Assembly: GCA_020723785.1 (NCBI GenBank)
Contig: DYIH01000055.1
Location: 792 to 8,949, forward strand
DNA: 8,158 nucleotides
From: Thermaerobacter marianensis
Lineage (GTDB): Bacteria; Bacillota; Sulfobacillia; DYIH01
Direction: 5' to 3'
Under the pieces are notes generated by a model, which saw only the letters and a list, made by a program, of their open reading frames with translations, was not told the origin of the DNA and did no database searches. Of this stretch, positions 1 to 5,645 are shown one piece after another (the first letter of the stretch is position 1; each line of letters starts with the position of its first letter). The translations under genes were made by a program, and so were the position numbers.

Positions 1-163
1 GGATGACGCCCACGAAAAGTTTGCCAAAGACTGAGGGTTGGCCAAGCCGGCGGCTCAGGTGACCGGCCAACTTGACTGCCAGGATGACCAGAACGATCTG
101 CCGAAGGAAATCTATATGGCCCAACACTTCCGGATCGGGCAAAAAACGGGAGAGCAGATCCAT
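1..163 (-). CDS. N-terminus of a CPA2/Kef-type cation:proton antiporter (partial, runs off the left edge)
   Basis: Reading the minus strand from ATG at 163 gives 54 open codons to the window edge, beginning MDLLSRFLPDPEVLGHIDF. A hydrophobic helix follows (about residues 20-36), then a helix-break-helix stretch containing KLAGHLSRRLGQPSVFGKLF and ending VGVI. The pattern of a first membrane helix, 'AxxLxxRLGQPxVxGxLxxGxI' and a second helix is the usual start of monovalent cation:proton antiporter-2 proteins (KefB/KefC and NapA-like Na+/H+ antiporters), which are inner-membrane K+ or Na+/H+ exchangers. A purine-rich AGGGGGT lies about 6 nt upstream of the ATG. The gene lies 128 nt downstream of narK on the same strand, with a large hairpin between them, so co-transcription is uncertain. 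Ion specificity and any C-terminal TrkA-N domain lie outside the window. The family call is by pattern recognition over only 54 residues. Confidence 0.72.
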   Translation of the reverse strand, partial: MDLLSRFLPDPEVLGHIDFLRQIVLVILAVKLAGHLSRRLGQPSVFGKLFVGVI

Positions 164-204
164 GTCTTACCCCCTGGGTCCAGAGATATTGTTCCTCCCA
201 GTCA

Positions 205-250
205 CGGGGAAGGCCGCCCCTGTGCGGATGATGAACGGCGGCCCTCCCCG
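205..250 (-). terminator. Large stem-loop between narK and the antiporter gene (possible terminator)
   Basis: CGGGGAAGGCCGCC (205-218) pairs with GGCGGCCCTCCCCG (237-250): a 14-bp stem with a single A/C mismatch around an 18-nt loop. It lies 41 nt past the narK stop. No T-run follows it on the minus strand, so it is not a canonical intrinsic terminator. It could stall or protect the narK transcript, or act with Rho. The structure is plain in the sequence; the role is inferred. Confidence 0.45.
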
Positions 251-291
251 GCGACCAGGCAGTTGGATGTAACCTGACGTATTCCGCCAAC

Positions 292-1785
292 CTACCTGCT
301 GACGGCGCAATACCTCGGTTCATCATGCTCAGCGTATTCGGCAGCGAACGACCCCTCCGGTTCCTTCAGGAACAGGTAGCATACGATCAGTGTGATCGTG
401 GCCGCGATGGCGATGCTCAGGAAGAACGATTGGTGCGTAACGAGCGTCAGCAGGGTGAGGAAGAACACCGCCCCCACATTGCCGTAGGCCCCGGCCATCC
501 CGGCCACCTGGCCGGTGATGCGCTTCTTGACCAGCGGCACGATCGCGAAGGTGGCGCCCTCCGCCGCCTGGATGAAGCAACCGGCGTAGAACGTGACGAC
601 CACTGCGATCAGCAGGGGCGTCGTCGAACGCATCGCCGCCATCCCGAAGAACCCGGTGGCGATCCCCAGCATGGTCACCAGCATGACCATCCGGCGCGAG
701 CCCAGCTTGTCGGAAAGAAACCCGCCCAAGGGACGGGCGAAGAGGTTGGTGAAGGCGAAGCTGGAGGCGATCACCCCGGCCCACTGCGGAGAAAGCCCGA
801 AGGTCTTCTCGAACCAGGCGGGGAGCATGGAGACGACCGCCAGCTCGGCGCCGAAGTTGGAGACGTAGGTCAAATTGAGGCAGACGACCTGCATGAAGCT
901 ATACTGATCGTTCTTGGGGATACCCCGGCGCAACCTCGGCGCGTTGACCTGCCAGATCTTCCATGCTTGGTACAGGAAAACCAACGCCAGGATGACGGTG
1001 ATCCATGTGAAAGCCGACCAACCTATCATGCCGAAGCGCACCAGGCGCCAAGCCAGCAGGTCCAAGGCGCCGACCAGCGGGAGCGTCGAAATGATCAGGC
1101 CCCAAAGGGCGGGCCAGGAGCTAACCTCCATCGCGCCGGTCTTCTCAGGCCTCAGATATTGCTTGCCCGGCGGGCAGTCCGTCACGGAAAAGTAGTAGAT
1201 GATACCCCACACCAGGCACAGCACGCCGGTCAGGGCGATGGCATAGCGCCACCCGTAGGCACCCCCGAACACGTTGAGGGCAACGAGGGGGAGCACCATG
1301 GCCGCTGCCGCGGAACCGAAGTTGCCCCAGCCGGCATACAGCCCTTCGGCCCGGCCGACTTCCCGGGGCGGGAACCATTCGGACACCATGCGGATGCCGA
1401 TGACGAAGCTCGCGCCGACGCACCCCAGGATGAGTCGCCAGAAGAAGAGGCCCGTGAATGTCTTGGATAAGGCAAAGCCGAAGATGGGAACCGACATCGT
1501 AATGAGCAACCACGAATAGCACCTGCGCGGGCCATATTTGTCGAGCAACTGCCCTACGATGATGCGGGCCGGGATTGTCATGGCCACATTGGCGATAGCC
1601 AATATGCCGAGGTCGGTTTTGGTCAAGCCTAGATCCTTCATAATGGTGGTCGCCAGCGGAGCCATGTTGAACCAGGCCACGAAGCACAAAAAGAAAGCGA
1701 TCCACGTCATGTGCAGTATCTTGAACTTCCCTTGAAAGCTGAGGAGGTCCTTCAGCGTGGCCTCCCTATCTGCCCCACCACTCAT
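292..1785 (-). CDS. narK: Nitrate/nitrite transporter NarK (MFS, NNP family)
   Basis: This inner-membrane porter imports nitrate and/or exchanges it for nitrite, feeding the cytoplasmic NarGHI site. The ATG at 1785 (497 residues) is preferred over an in-frame ATG at 1854 because GGAGGG sits about 8 nt upstream. Both NNP signatures are visible: AGWGNFGSAAAAMVLP (151-166) and GAYGNVGAV (433-441). The two arginines that bind the anion in E. coli NarK have counterparts at R74 (IPARI) and R351 (FARPLGG). A loop GQLLDKYGPRR (78-88) matches the MFS TM2-3 motif. About 12 core helices are visible, plus two further hydrophobic segments at about 225-247 and 255-275, suggesting 14. The gene ends in TAG at 292-294. 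It lies downstream of the regulator on the same strand but has its own 218-bp upstream region with repeats. The family is certain; the transport mode (nitrate/H+ symport or nitrate/nitrite antiport) cannot be read from the sequence. Confidence 0.95.
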   Translation of the reverse strand: MSGGADREATLKDLLSFQGKFKILHMTWIAFFLCFVAWFNMAPLATTIMKDLGLTKTDLGILAIANVAMTIPARIIVGQLLDKYGPRRCYSWLLITMSVPIFGFALSKTFTGLFFWRLILGCVGASFVIGIRMVSEWFPPREVGRAEGLYAGWGNFGSAAAAMVLPLVALNVFGGAYGWRYAIALTGVLCLVWGIIYYFSVTDCPPGKQYLRPEKTGAMEVSSWPALWGLIISTLPLVGALDLLAWRLVRFGMIGWSAFTWITVILALVFLYQAWKIWQVNAPRLRRGIPKNDQYSFMQVVCLNLTYVSNFGAELAVVSMLPAWFEKTFGLSPQWAGVIASSFAFTNLFARPLGGFLSDKLGSRRMVMLVTMLGIATGFFGMAAMRSTTPLLIAVVVTFYAGCFIQAAEGATFAIVPLVKKRITGQVAGMAGAYGNVGAVFFLTLLTLVTHQSFFLSIAIAATITLIVCYLFLKEPEGSFAAEYAEHDEPRYCAVSR

Positions 1786-1825
1786 ATCCGACTCCCTCCG
1801 TTTCAGGTTTCCGATGCCCGGGCGC

Positions 1826-1854
1826 ATATTGCGACAACCGGCCCGCCACATCAA
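1826..1854 (-). promoter_or_regulatory. Weak candidate sigma70-type promoter for narK
   Basis: On the minus strand TTGATG (1849-1854) is followed after 17 bp by CAATAT (1826-1831), about 40 bp upstream of the narK ATG. Matches to consensus are 4/6 and 3/6. A weak core promoter would fit a gene that needs an activator, but a match of this quality can occur by chance. Confidence 0.2.
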
Positions 1855-1894
1855 ACGTGTGAAGATTTCGCAACACGCCCCGCGCAGCTTGGTT

Positions 1895-1912
1895 GGATCA
1901 AGAACCGATCAA
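1895..1912 (-). promoter_or_regulatory. Heptamer direct repeat with 11-bp period upstream of narK (possible SARP/BTAD-regulator site)
   Basis: On the minus strand the sequence reads TTGATCG-GTTC-TTGATCC: two heptamers sharing TTGATC, separated by 4 bp, so the period is 11 bp or about one helical turn. SARP-type activators (OmpR-like winged helix plus BTAD) are known to bind heptameric direct repeats with 11-bp period. The adjacent upstream gene encodes such a winged helix plus BTAD. The repeat lies about 110 bp upstream of the narK start. Against it, no good -10 hexamer lies about 8 bp downstream, as in classical SARP promoters. The repeat is seen; the assignment is inferred. Confidence 0.4.
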
Positions 1913-1919
1913 CGATCGG
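1905..1919. repeat. 15-bp palindrome CCGATC-AAC-GATCGG
   Basis: Perfect 6-bp arms flank a 3-bp centre in the regulator-narK gap, overlapping the second heptamer of the direct repeat. It could be a dimer operator for a second regulator, or part of the same composite site. A related 10-bp palindrome, ACCGATCGGT, occurs at 4369-4378 upstream of the small plus-strand gene. Confidence 0.4.
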
Positions 1920-1947
1920 GGGTGCCCTTTCTACGCTCGCAACCCCC
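1918..1947 (-). terminator. Stem-loop downstream of the regulator gene (possible terminator or attenuator)
   Basis: GGGGGTGC (1918-1925) pairs with GCA-A-CCCCC (1939-1947): 8 bp with one bulged A and a 13-nt loop. It lies 56 nt past the regulator stop. The minus strand beyond it has only scattered T residues, so termination would be inefficient. If it does terminate, narK depends on its own promoter. Confidence 0.25.
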
Positions 1948-2003
1948 TTGCACCACTCCTTTCTTCATGTATGTGCTGCTACTTCAATGCGAATTTTATG
2001 TCC

Positions 2004-4142
2004 TCAACGTCGTGATAGACAGAGCGTGTTACCGGCTATTTGGTCATAGAGAGCCTCGGTCTCCGGCAGGGGCCGGGTGCCCAGCTCCTTGCCCAAGACC
2101 TCCTGACAGAGGCGGTACTGGCGCAGGGCCTCGTCCCTCCTGCCCAACTGCCACAATGCGCGCATGAGTCCACGGTGGATCGCTTCCTGCGCGGCATCCA
2201 CCTCCAGGGCGCGCCGGTAATAGGCGACGGCATCCTCCCCGTTGCCCTCCTGCAGCATCAGATCGGCGATGCGCTGGGCCAAGGAGATAAACTTTTCACG
2301 GATATGCTCCCGCTGCTGCATCGACCAATCGCTATATATCTCTTCCTCCAGGTAGTCGCCGGCGTACAGGTCGGCAGCGGCCTGCCACAAAGCCAAGCCG
2401 GCTTTGAAGTCTCCGAGCTCGATCAATCTTTCGCCAAGGTGGTATTTGTCGAGGAATTCCTTGACGTCGTACCGGTGCGGCGCCTCCGTGTTGAACATGT
2501 AGCCGTCACCTACGGTTTTGATGAAGCGCGAGGCCCGACCGTTCGGGGCGTCCGGCTCCAAGCCGCGCCGGAGGTAATGCGCGGCCACCTTGAGCAACGA
2601 GGCCCCCCTCGCGGCTTCCGCTTCCGGCCACAGGATGTCGATCAGGGTGTCCTTGGACACGGCCCGCCCGTAGTTGGTCAGCAGGATCTTCAGCATCGTG
2701 AGGGCGCGCCGGCGGTTGAAATGGTTCAGGGGGATGGCCTGGCCGTCGCGCAGGATGCTCAGACGCCCCAGGCAACGCAGGTCGAGGAAGCCCGCCGCTT
2801 CCTCCCCGGAAGCGAAGTCGCGCCGTTTTTCGCAGTTATGATCGCCATCCGTGGCCTCCTGCCTCTTAATCACCAAAGGCAACGCCCTGACCTTCTCAGG
2901 GGCGGCGCTTTCCCCGCCGCCACGGCCGGCCACCCGGTTTTCGATGGCCGTCCGGCTTTCCCTCAGCATGGCGTTGAGAGCGACCATTTCCGGATGGATC
3001 GGTGACGACGTCAAGGATGCCAGGACGGTGGCAGCCTCCGCCCTGGTGGCGATCTGCTCCAGGTTCTGCAGGACGAAAGACCCCAGTTCGGCACGCACCC
3101 GTTCGTTCTCGCGCGCGGCCGCCCGCCGTTCCATCTCCAGGACCGCGTAGGCGTTGCGCACCAAGTGCGCGGCCCGGCTGGCCACGGAAGGGAGAAATGT
3201 CATGCTGCCGACGGCCTCCGGTTTGTGGGACCGGTAGCCAAGTATGCTGATGCCGTAAAGGTGGTCTTCATCCCGCAAGGGCAGGCAGACGATTCCCGCA
3301 AACTCCCGCAGCATGGAGCGGCACATGGAGGAAGGCGAGTCTTCCCGCCTGAGGAAGGCCATGCATTGCTCCCCGCCACCAACCATGCAGGCGTTCAAGC
3401 ATTTCCCGTTGGATACGATGCGGCACACCTGCTGAAAAGCGCCGCACGTCTCCGCTCGCCGCATCGTGCCGGTTGCCGGATCATGCAGGAGGATGACGCC
3501 GCCGTCCGCGTCGCTGAGCCCGATGAGGTCGCGCAGGACGGCGGAGAGAGTGCTCTCGAGGTAGCTCTGGCCATCGACCTGGTGGGTGTTGCAGGCCACC
3601 CCGTCCATGGCCAGGCAGCAGCGCATACGGTGAAGCTCGATCAGAACGGCGAGCCGTTCCGCCGCGAAGGCCAGGTGGGAACAAAGGGAGCCGATATCCA
3701 GGGCGGTCCGGGAAGCCAGGCCGATGATGCCGCCGACCCCGTCATTCGTGCGAATGGGGGCGGAAAAGTAGAAACAGAACCCTTCCTGTTTAACCTTTGA
3801 TCGGATGAAACGGCTGTCCTCCGTCAAATTGGAACTGAATACGGGCTCTCCACGTTCGGCCGCCAAGCCGGGGAATCCCTGACCGATTCTGAACCGGGTT
3901 ATCTCACGGAATGCCCTCCTGTTTGGCCCGCAATGAGTGGCCAGCAACAGGTCGCCGTTGCCCGGATCCCTCAGGAACAATTCGCAGGCTTCCGCGCCCG
4001 TCAGGGTGCGCAACTGCACCAGGGCTTTATCGAATTCCCTCGCCAGCTCCCTGGCCGAAGGCATCCGGCGGGAAGTGGCAAAGGCTGCCGTCGGGGTGTT
4101 TCCGTTCCGTCCCCACCGCTGAGTCGCCTTGATCGCCGTCAC
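2004..4142 (-). CDS. GAF-GAF-winged helix-BTAD transcriptional regulator (SARP-like), likely nitrate-respiration regulator
   Basis: This is a predicted cytoplasmic signal-responsive transcription factor of 712 residues. In order: GAF domain 1 (about 30-172, with FRIGQGFPGLAAERGEPVF); a linker with C175, C176 and C184; a cysteine-rich GAF domain 2 (about 192-337); a helical linker; an OmpR-type winged helix (about 454-554, with FNRRRALTMLKILL and an IKTVGDGYMFN wing); and a BTAD with TPR helices (about 557-704). GTG 4142 is chosen as start because AAGGTGG lies 5 nt upstream, third codon positions become GC-rich only from there, and a candidate promoter lies just upstream. The frame stays open to TTG 4271, and ATG 4064 is a later alternative without a ribosome site. 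No histidine kinase or receiver domain is present, so it is a one-component sensor. It sits between narI and narK and diverges from the small gene at 4458. From memory, DnrS of the Thermus nitrate-respiration element is a GAF-containing analogue; homology is untested. Confidence 0.88.
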   Translation of the reverse strand: MTAIKATQRWGRNGNTPTAAFATSRRMPSARELAREFDKALVQLRTLTGAEACELFLRDPGNGDLLLATHCGPNRRAFREITRFRIGQGFPGLAAERGEPVFSSNLTEDSRFIRSKVKQEGFCFYFSAPIRTNDGVGGIIGLASRTALDIGSLCSHLAFAAERLAVLIELHRMRCCLAMDGVACNTHQVDGQSYLESTLSAVLRDLIGLSDADGGVILLHDPATGTMRRAETCGAFQQVCRIVSNGKCLNACMVGGGEQCMAFLRREDSPSSMCRSMLREFAGIVCLPLRDEDHLYGISILGYRSHKPEAVGSMTFLPSVASRAAHLVRNAYAVLEMERRAAARENERVRAELGSFVLQNLEQIATRAEAATVLASLTSSPIHPEMVALNAMLRESRTAIENRVAGRGGGESAAPEKVRALPLVIKRQEATDGDHNCEKRRDFASGEEAAGFLDLRCLGRLSILRDGQAIPLNHFNRRRALTMLKILLTNYGRAVSKDTLIDILWPEAEAARGASLLKVAAHYLRRGLEPDAPNGRASRFIKTVGDGYMFNTEAPHRYDVKEFLDKYHLGERLIELGDFKAGLALWQAAADLYAGDYLEEEIYSDWSMQQREHIREKFISLAQRIADLMLQEGNGEDAVAYYRRALEVDAAQEAIHRGLMRALWQLGRRDEALRQYRLCQEVLGKELGTRPLPETEALYDQIAGNTLCLSRR

Positions 4143-4165
4143 CCCGACCACCTTCTTCCCGGCCG

Positions 4166-4195
4166 ATAATGAATCCGAAAATCCGACTTTCCCAA
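4166..4195 (-). promoter_or_regulatory. Candidate sigma70-type promoter for the regulator gene
   Basis: On the minus strand TTGGGA (4190-4195) is followed after 18 bp by CATTAT (4166-4171); each matches consensus at 4/6. A transcript starting near 4160 would have a leader under 20 nt, just containing the AAGGTGG ribosome site (4148-4154) and GTG start 4142. The agreement of the three signals raises its value above the hexamer match alone. Confidence 0.35.
4172..4186 (-). repeat. Short direct repeat in the regulator promoter spacer
   Basis: AATCCGA occurs at 4172-4178 and again at 4180-4186 (TCGGATT twice on the minus strand, 8-bp period). It falls exactly in the spacer of the candidate regulator promoter, where a bound protein would interfere with RNA polymerase. 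Autoregulation is possible. With only two copies, chance cannot be excluded. Confidence 0.3.
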
Positions 4196-4250
4196 CGACC
4201 GAACGATAACTTCCCGTATCCCAACCATTGGCGGCAATCGAATCATCGGT

Positions 4251-4280
4251 TTGATAACAGAATGCACCCAACTGTATGCT
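4251..4280 (+). promoter_or_regulatory. Candidate sigma70-type promoter for the small plus-strand gene
   Basis: TTGATA (4251-4256, 5/6) is followed after 18 bp by TATGCT (4275-4280, 4/6) in the AT-rich divergent region. It would start a transcript near 4287 with a leader of about 170 nt before the ATG at 4458. The only plus-strand gene it could serve is the 82-residue one. Confidence 0.33.
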
Positions 4281-4457
4281 ATCTCAATTGAAACATTTCT
4301 CACAATAGCGCCGAATGCCTAGTCCATCAATGCTTGAGCAGGCCATGCCTCCAAGCGCCGCCCGGGCCACCGATCGGTTCCTCCAAAGAATCGCTGCCGC
4401 AGGCAGGAAACAGGGCGACCTGTCGGCGAACTCTGTCCCGGAAAGGAGGCGAACGCT

Positions 4458-4706
4458 ATGCGCGAAGAGTACAAGGATCTGCTGCACTCCCTGGTCGGGC
4501 GCCGCATCGTCGGTGTGCGCTTTGGAGCCGCTCCCGGAGACGTCAGTTTCGACCTGACCCTGGACGACGGGACCACGTTGGAACTGTACTTCGACGGCCC
4601 GGAAAGCGGCTGGTACGTCGAGGGAAAGGGCGGCCCCATGGCTCCCGACGAAGAAGAGCGTCCAATCGCCGAGGACGATGACGACAAGCCGATGTTCCCC
4701 CTCTGA
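4458..4706 (+). CDS. Small acidic protein of unknown function (82 residues)
   Basis: I do not recognise this protein. It looks real: AAAGGAGG (4442-4449) sits 8 nt before the ATG, third codon positions are GC-rich, and the frame ends in TGA at 4704-4706 just before a terminator region. The protein starts with a short helix (MREEYKDLLHSLVGRR). It continues with alternating hydrophobic and polar residues in three or four likely beta-strands (about 17-52, including VSFDLTLDDGTTLELYFDG). It ends in a charged, probably disordered tail with EEE and DDDD runs. There is no signal peptide, membrane helix or cysteine, so it should be a soluble cytoplasmic protein. It is the only plus-strand gene in the window and lies between the narGHJI operon and its likely regulator. 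A role in nitrate respiration is suggested only by that position; a small binding protein or anti-regulator is possible but unsupported. Confidence 0.75.
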   Translation: MREEYKDLLHSLVGRRIVGVRFGAAPGDVSFDLTLDDGTTLELYFDGPESGWYVEGKGGPMAPDEEERPIAEDDDDKPMFPL

Positions 4707-4748
4707 CATAAAACCCGGTGATAAAGTCCCTGCTTGCGAAGACGCGTC

Positions 4749-4812
4749 AAAAAGGCTCAGATGCAGCCGAAGCGCCCCCACCTGCATGCCGAGGTAGGGG
4801 CGCTTCCGGCTG
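4749..4812 (-). terminator. Terminator of the narGHJI operon
   Basis: A long stem-loop at 4764-4812 has left-arm segments CAGCCG, AAGCGCCCC and ACCT pairing with AGGT, GGGGCGCTT and CGGCTG. There is one bulged G, one C/A mismatch and an 8-nt loop. On the minus strand it follows the narI stop (4830) by 17 nt, and TTTTT (4749-4753) comes about 10 nt after the stem. The T-run is a little far away but the stem is very stable. It also lies 57 nt past the plus-strand gene's stop and may block read-through from both sides. Confidence 0.7.
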
Positions 4813-4829
4813 ACCCTCCTGCCGGTCCC

Positions 4830-5645
4830 TTATACAGCGGCGTCCTTGTGGATGGCGCCCTGCCACCCGGTGTTGGTCATCCTGCCATAGAAGTCGCTGT
4901 GGCCAAGGCCGGTCGGAACGCCCGCCCCCTGCGACACCGACGGCAGCGTTCCCGGATTGGGCGCCGGCCTGTTGGTATCGCGGCGATACCAGATCACCCG
5001 CTGGTAGGGGCGCGTCACGTACGTGAACGGCAGCGAGACCAGGTGCACGAGCCGGGTGAACGGGAAGATCGCGCACAGGGCCCAGAAGTTTATGATGTGG
5101 ATCTTGGTGACCAGCGGCAGACCCGCCACGTAGCCGATCTGCGGCTTGAAGGCGAACAGCGAGTACAGGTAGGGGACGGCCGCCTGCACGTACCACCCCG
5201 AACCCCAGCGGTAGAAGACCGCCGTCCACAGGCCGGTGACGGTCTGCACCAGCAACAGCAGCAGGAGCACGAAGTCCATGCCGGTGGACACGACCTGCAC
5301 CCGCGGATCGCTGAGGCGCCGGATGGCCAGGGTGACGAGGCCGATCAGCGCCATCAGCCCGAAGGCCAGCGCCGTGATCTCGAGCACGTACAGGCGCACC
5401 GGGACGCCGTTCCACGCCTTGACGCCGGTCGGGATCAAAAAGCCGATGAGGTGTCCGACGAGCACCGTTATGATCCCGTAATGGAAGGGCACCGATCCCC
5501 AAAAGAGCTTGCCGTTCTCAAGGAACTGAGAAGACAGGCTGGAGTAAGTGAAACGATCGTTCACGTTCCTGTAGATCCCCATGACGACCATGATCGTGAC
5601 CGCCACGTACGGGAAGATCTGCAGGAACAGCACGTCGCTTGACAT
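4830..5645 (-). CDS. narI: Respiratory nitrate reductase gamma subunit, cytochrome b (NarI)
   Basis: NarI anchors NarGH to the cytoplasmic membrane, oxidises quinol near the periplasmic face and passes electrons through two b hemes to NarH. The 271 residues show five membrane helices. The four heme-ligand histidines are H55 and H65 (VPFHYG...VGHLIG) and H183 and H201 (TKIHIINFW...RLVHLVS). Their spacings of 10 and 18 equal those of E. coli H56/H66 and H187/H205. The ATG at 5645 overlaps the narJ TAA by one base (TAATG), and GGGAGG lies upstream inside narJ, indicating translational coupling. Past the conserved core (YVTRPYQRVIWYRR, 209-222) is a roughly 49-residue Pro/Gly-rich tail that E. 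coli NarI (225 residues) lacks. By topology it should face the cytoplasm, next to NarGH. Identity is very secure. Confidence 0.97.
   Translation of the reverse strand: MSSDVLFLQIFPYVAVTIMVVMGIYRNVNDRFTYSSLSSQFLENGKLFWGSVPFHYGIITVLVGHLIGFLIPTGVKAWNGVPVRLYVLEITALAFGLMALIGLVTLAIRRLSDPRVQVVSTGMDFVLLLLLLVQTVTGLWTAVFYRWGSGWYVQAAVPYLYSLFAFKPQIGYVAGLPLVTKIHIINFWALCAIFPFTRLVHLVSLPFTYVTRPYQRVIWYRRDTNRPAPNPGTLPSVSQGAGVPTGLGHSDFYGRMTNTGWQGAIHKDAAV

Larger units (their letters stand above)
4143..4457. other. Divergent intergenic region between the regulator and the small plus-strand gene
   Basis: These 315 bp hold no convincing gene. The stretch from about 4160 to 4315 is clearly richer in A and T than its flanks, and the regulator frame extended through it loses GC-rich third positions, so it is probably untranslated. 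It holds candidate promoters in both directions, an AATCCGA direct repeat (4172-4186), the palindrome TCAATTGA (4284-4291), the palindrome ACCGATCGGT (4369-4378), and two small stem-loops just upstream of the plus-strand gene (4394-4423). No FNR-type TTGAT-N4-ATCAA site was found. Confidence 0.6.

Noticed and set aside
38..277. Plus-strand open frame of 79 codons near the left edge
   Set aside because: The first part is antisense to the antiporter N-terminus and the rest crosses the narK-antiporter hairpin. No family resemblance is seen.
325..1470. Long plus-strand open frame (381 codons) opposite narK
   Set aside because: Its product is rich in R, G, H, Q, D and E with no domain pattern. 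It is the antisense shadow of the GC-rich narK reading frame, which carries clear family motifs.
1856..1877. Inverted repeat CGTGT-N12-ACACG upstream of narK
   Set aside because: The arms are only 5 bp and the inner positions do not pair; not distinguishable from chance.
1889..1902. TTGGT-TGG-ATCAA as an FNR/CRP-like site upstream of narK
   Set aside because: The gap is 3 bp, not the required 4, and one half-site is mismatched. The 11-bp direct repeat explains the same bases better.
2040..3005. Plus-strand open frame (321 codons) opposite the regulator gene
   Set aside because: Antisense shadow: low-complexity product, no ribosome site I can see, while the opposite strand encodes clear winged-helix and BTAD segments.
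4240..4292. Possible FNR-type site near TTGATAACAG
   Set aside because: Only one TTGAT half-site is present; no ATCAA lies 4 bp downstream. ATCAAACCGATGAT on the minus strand has the half-sites in the wrong order.
4284..4787. Minus-strand open frame of 167 codons opposite the small acidic gene
   Set aside because: It runs through both the intergenic region and the narI terminator. The plus-strand gene has the better ribosome site and base use.
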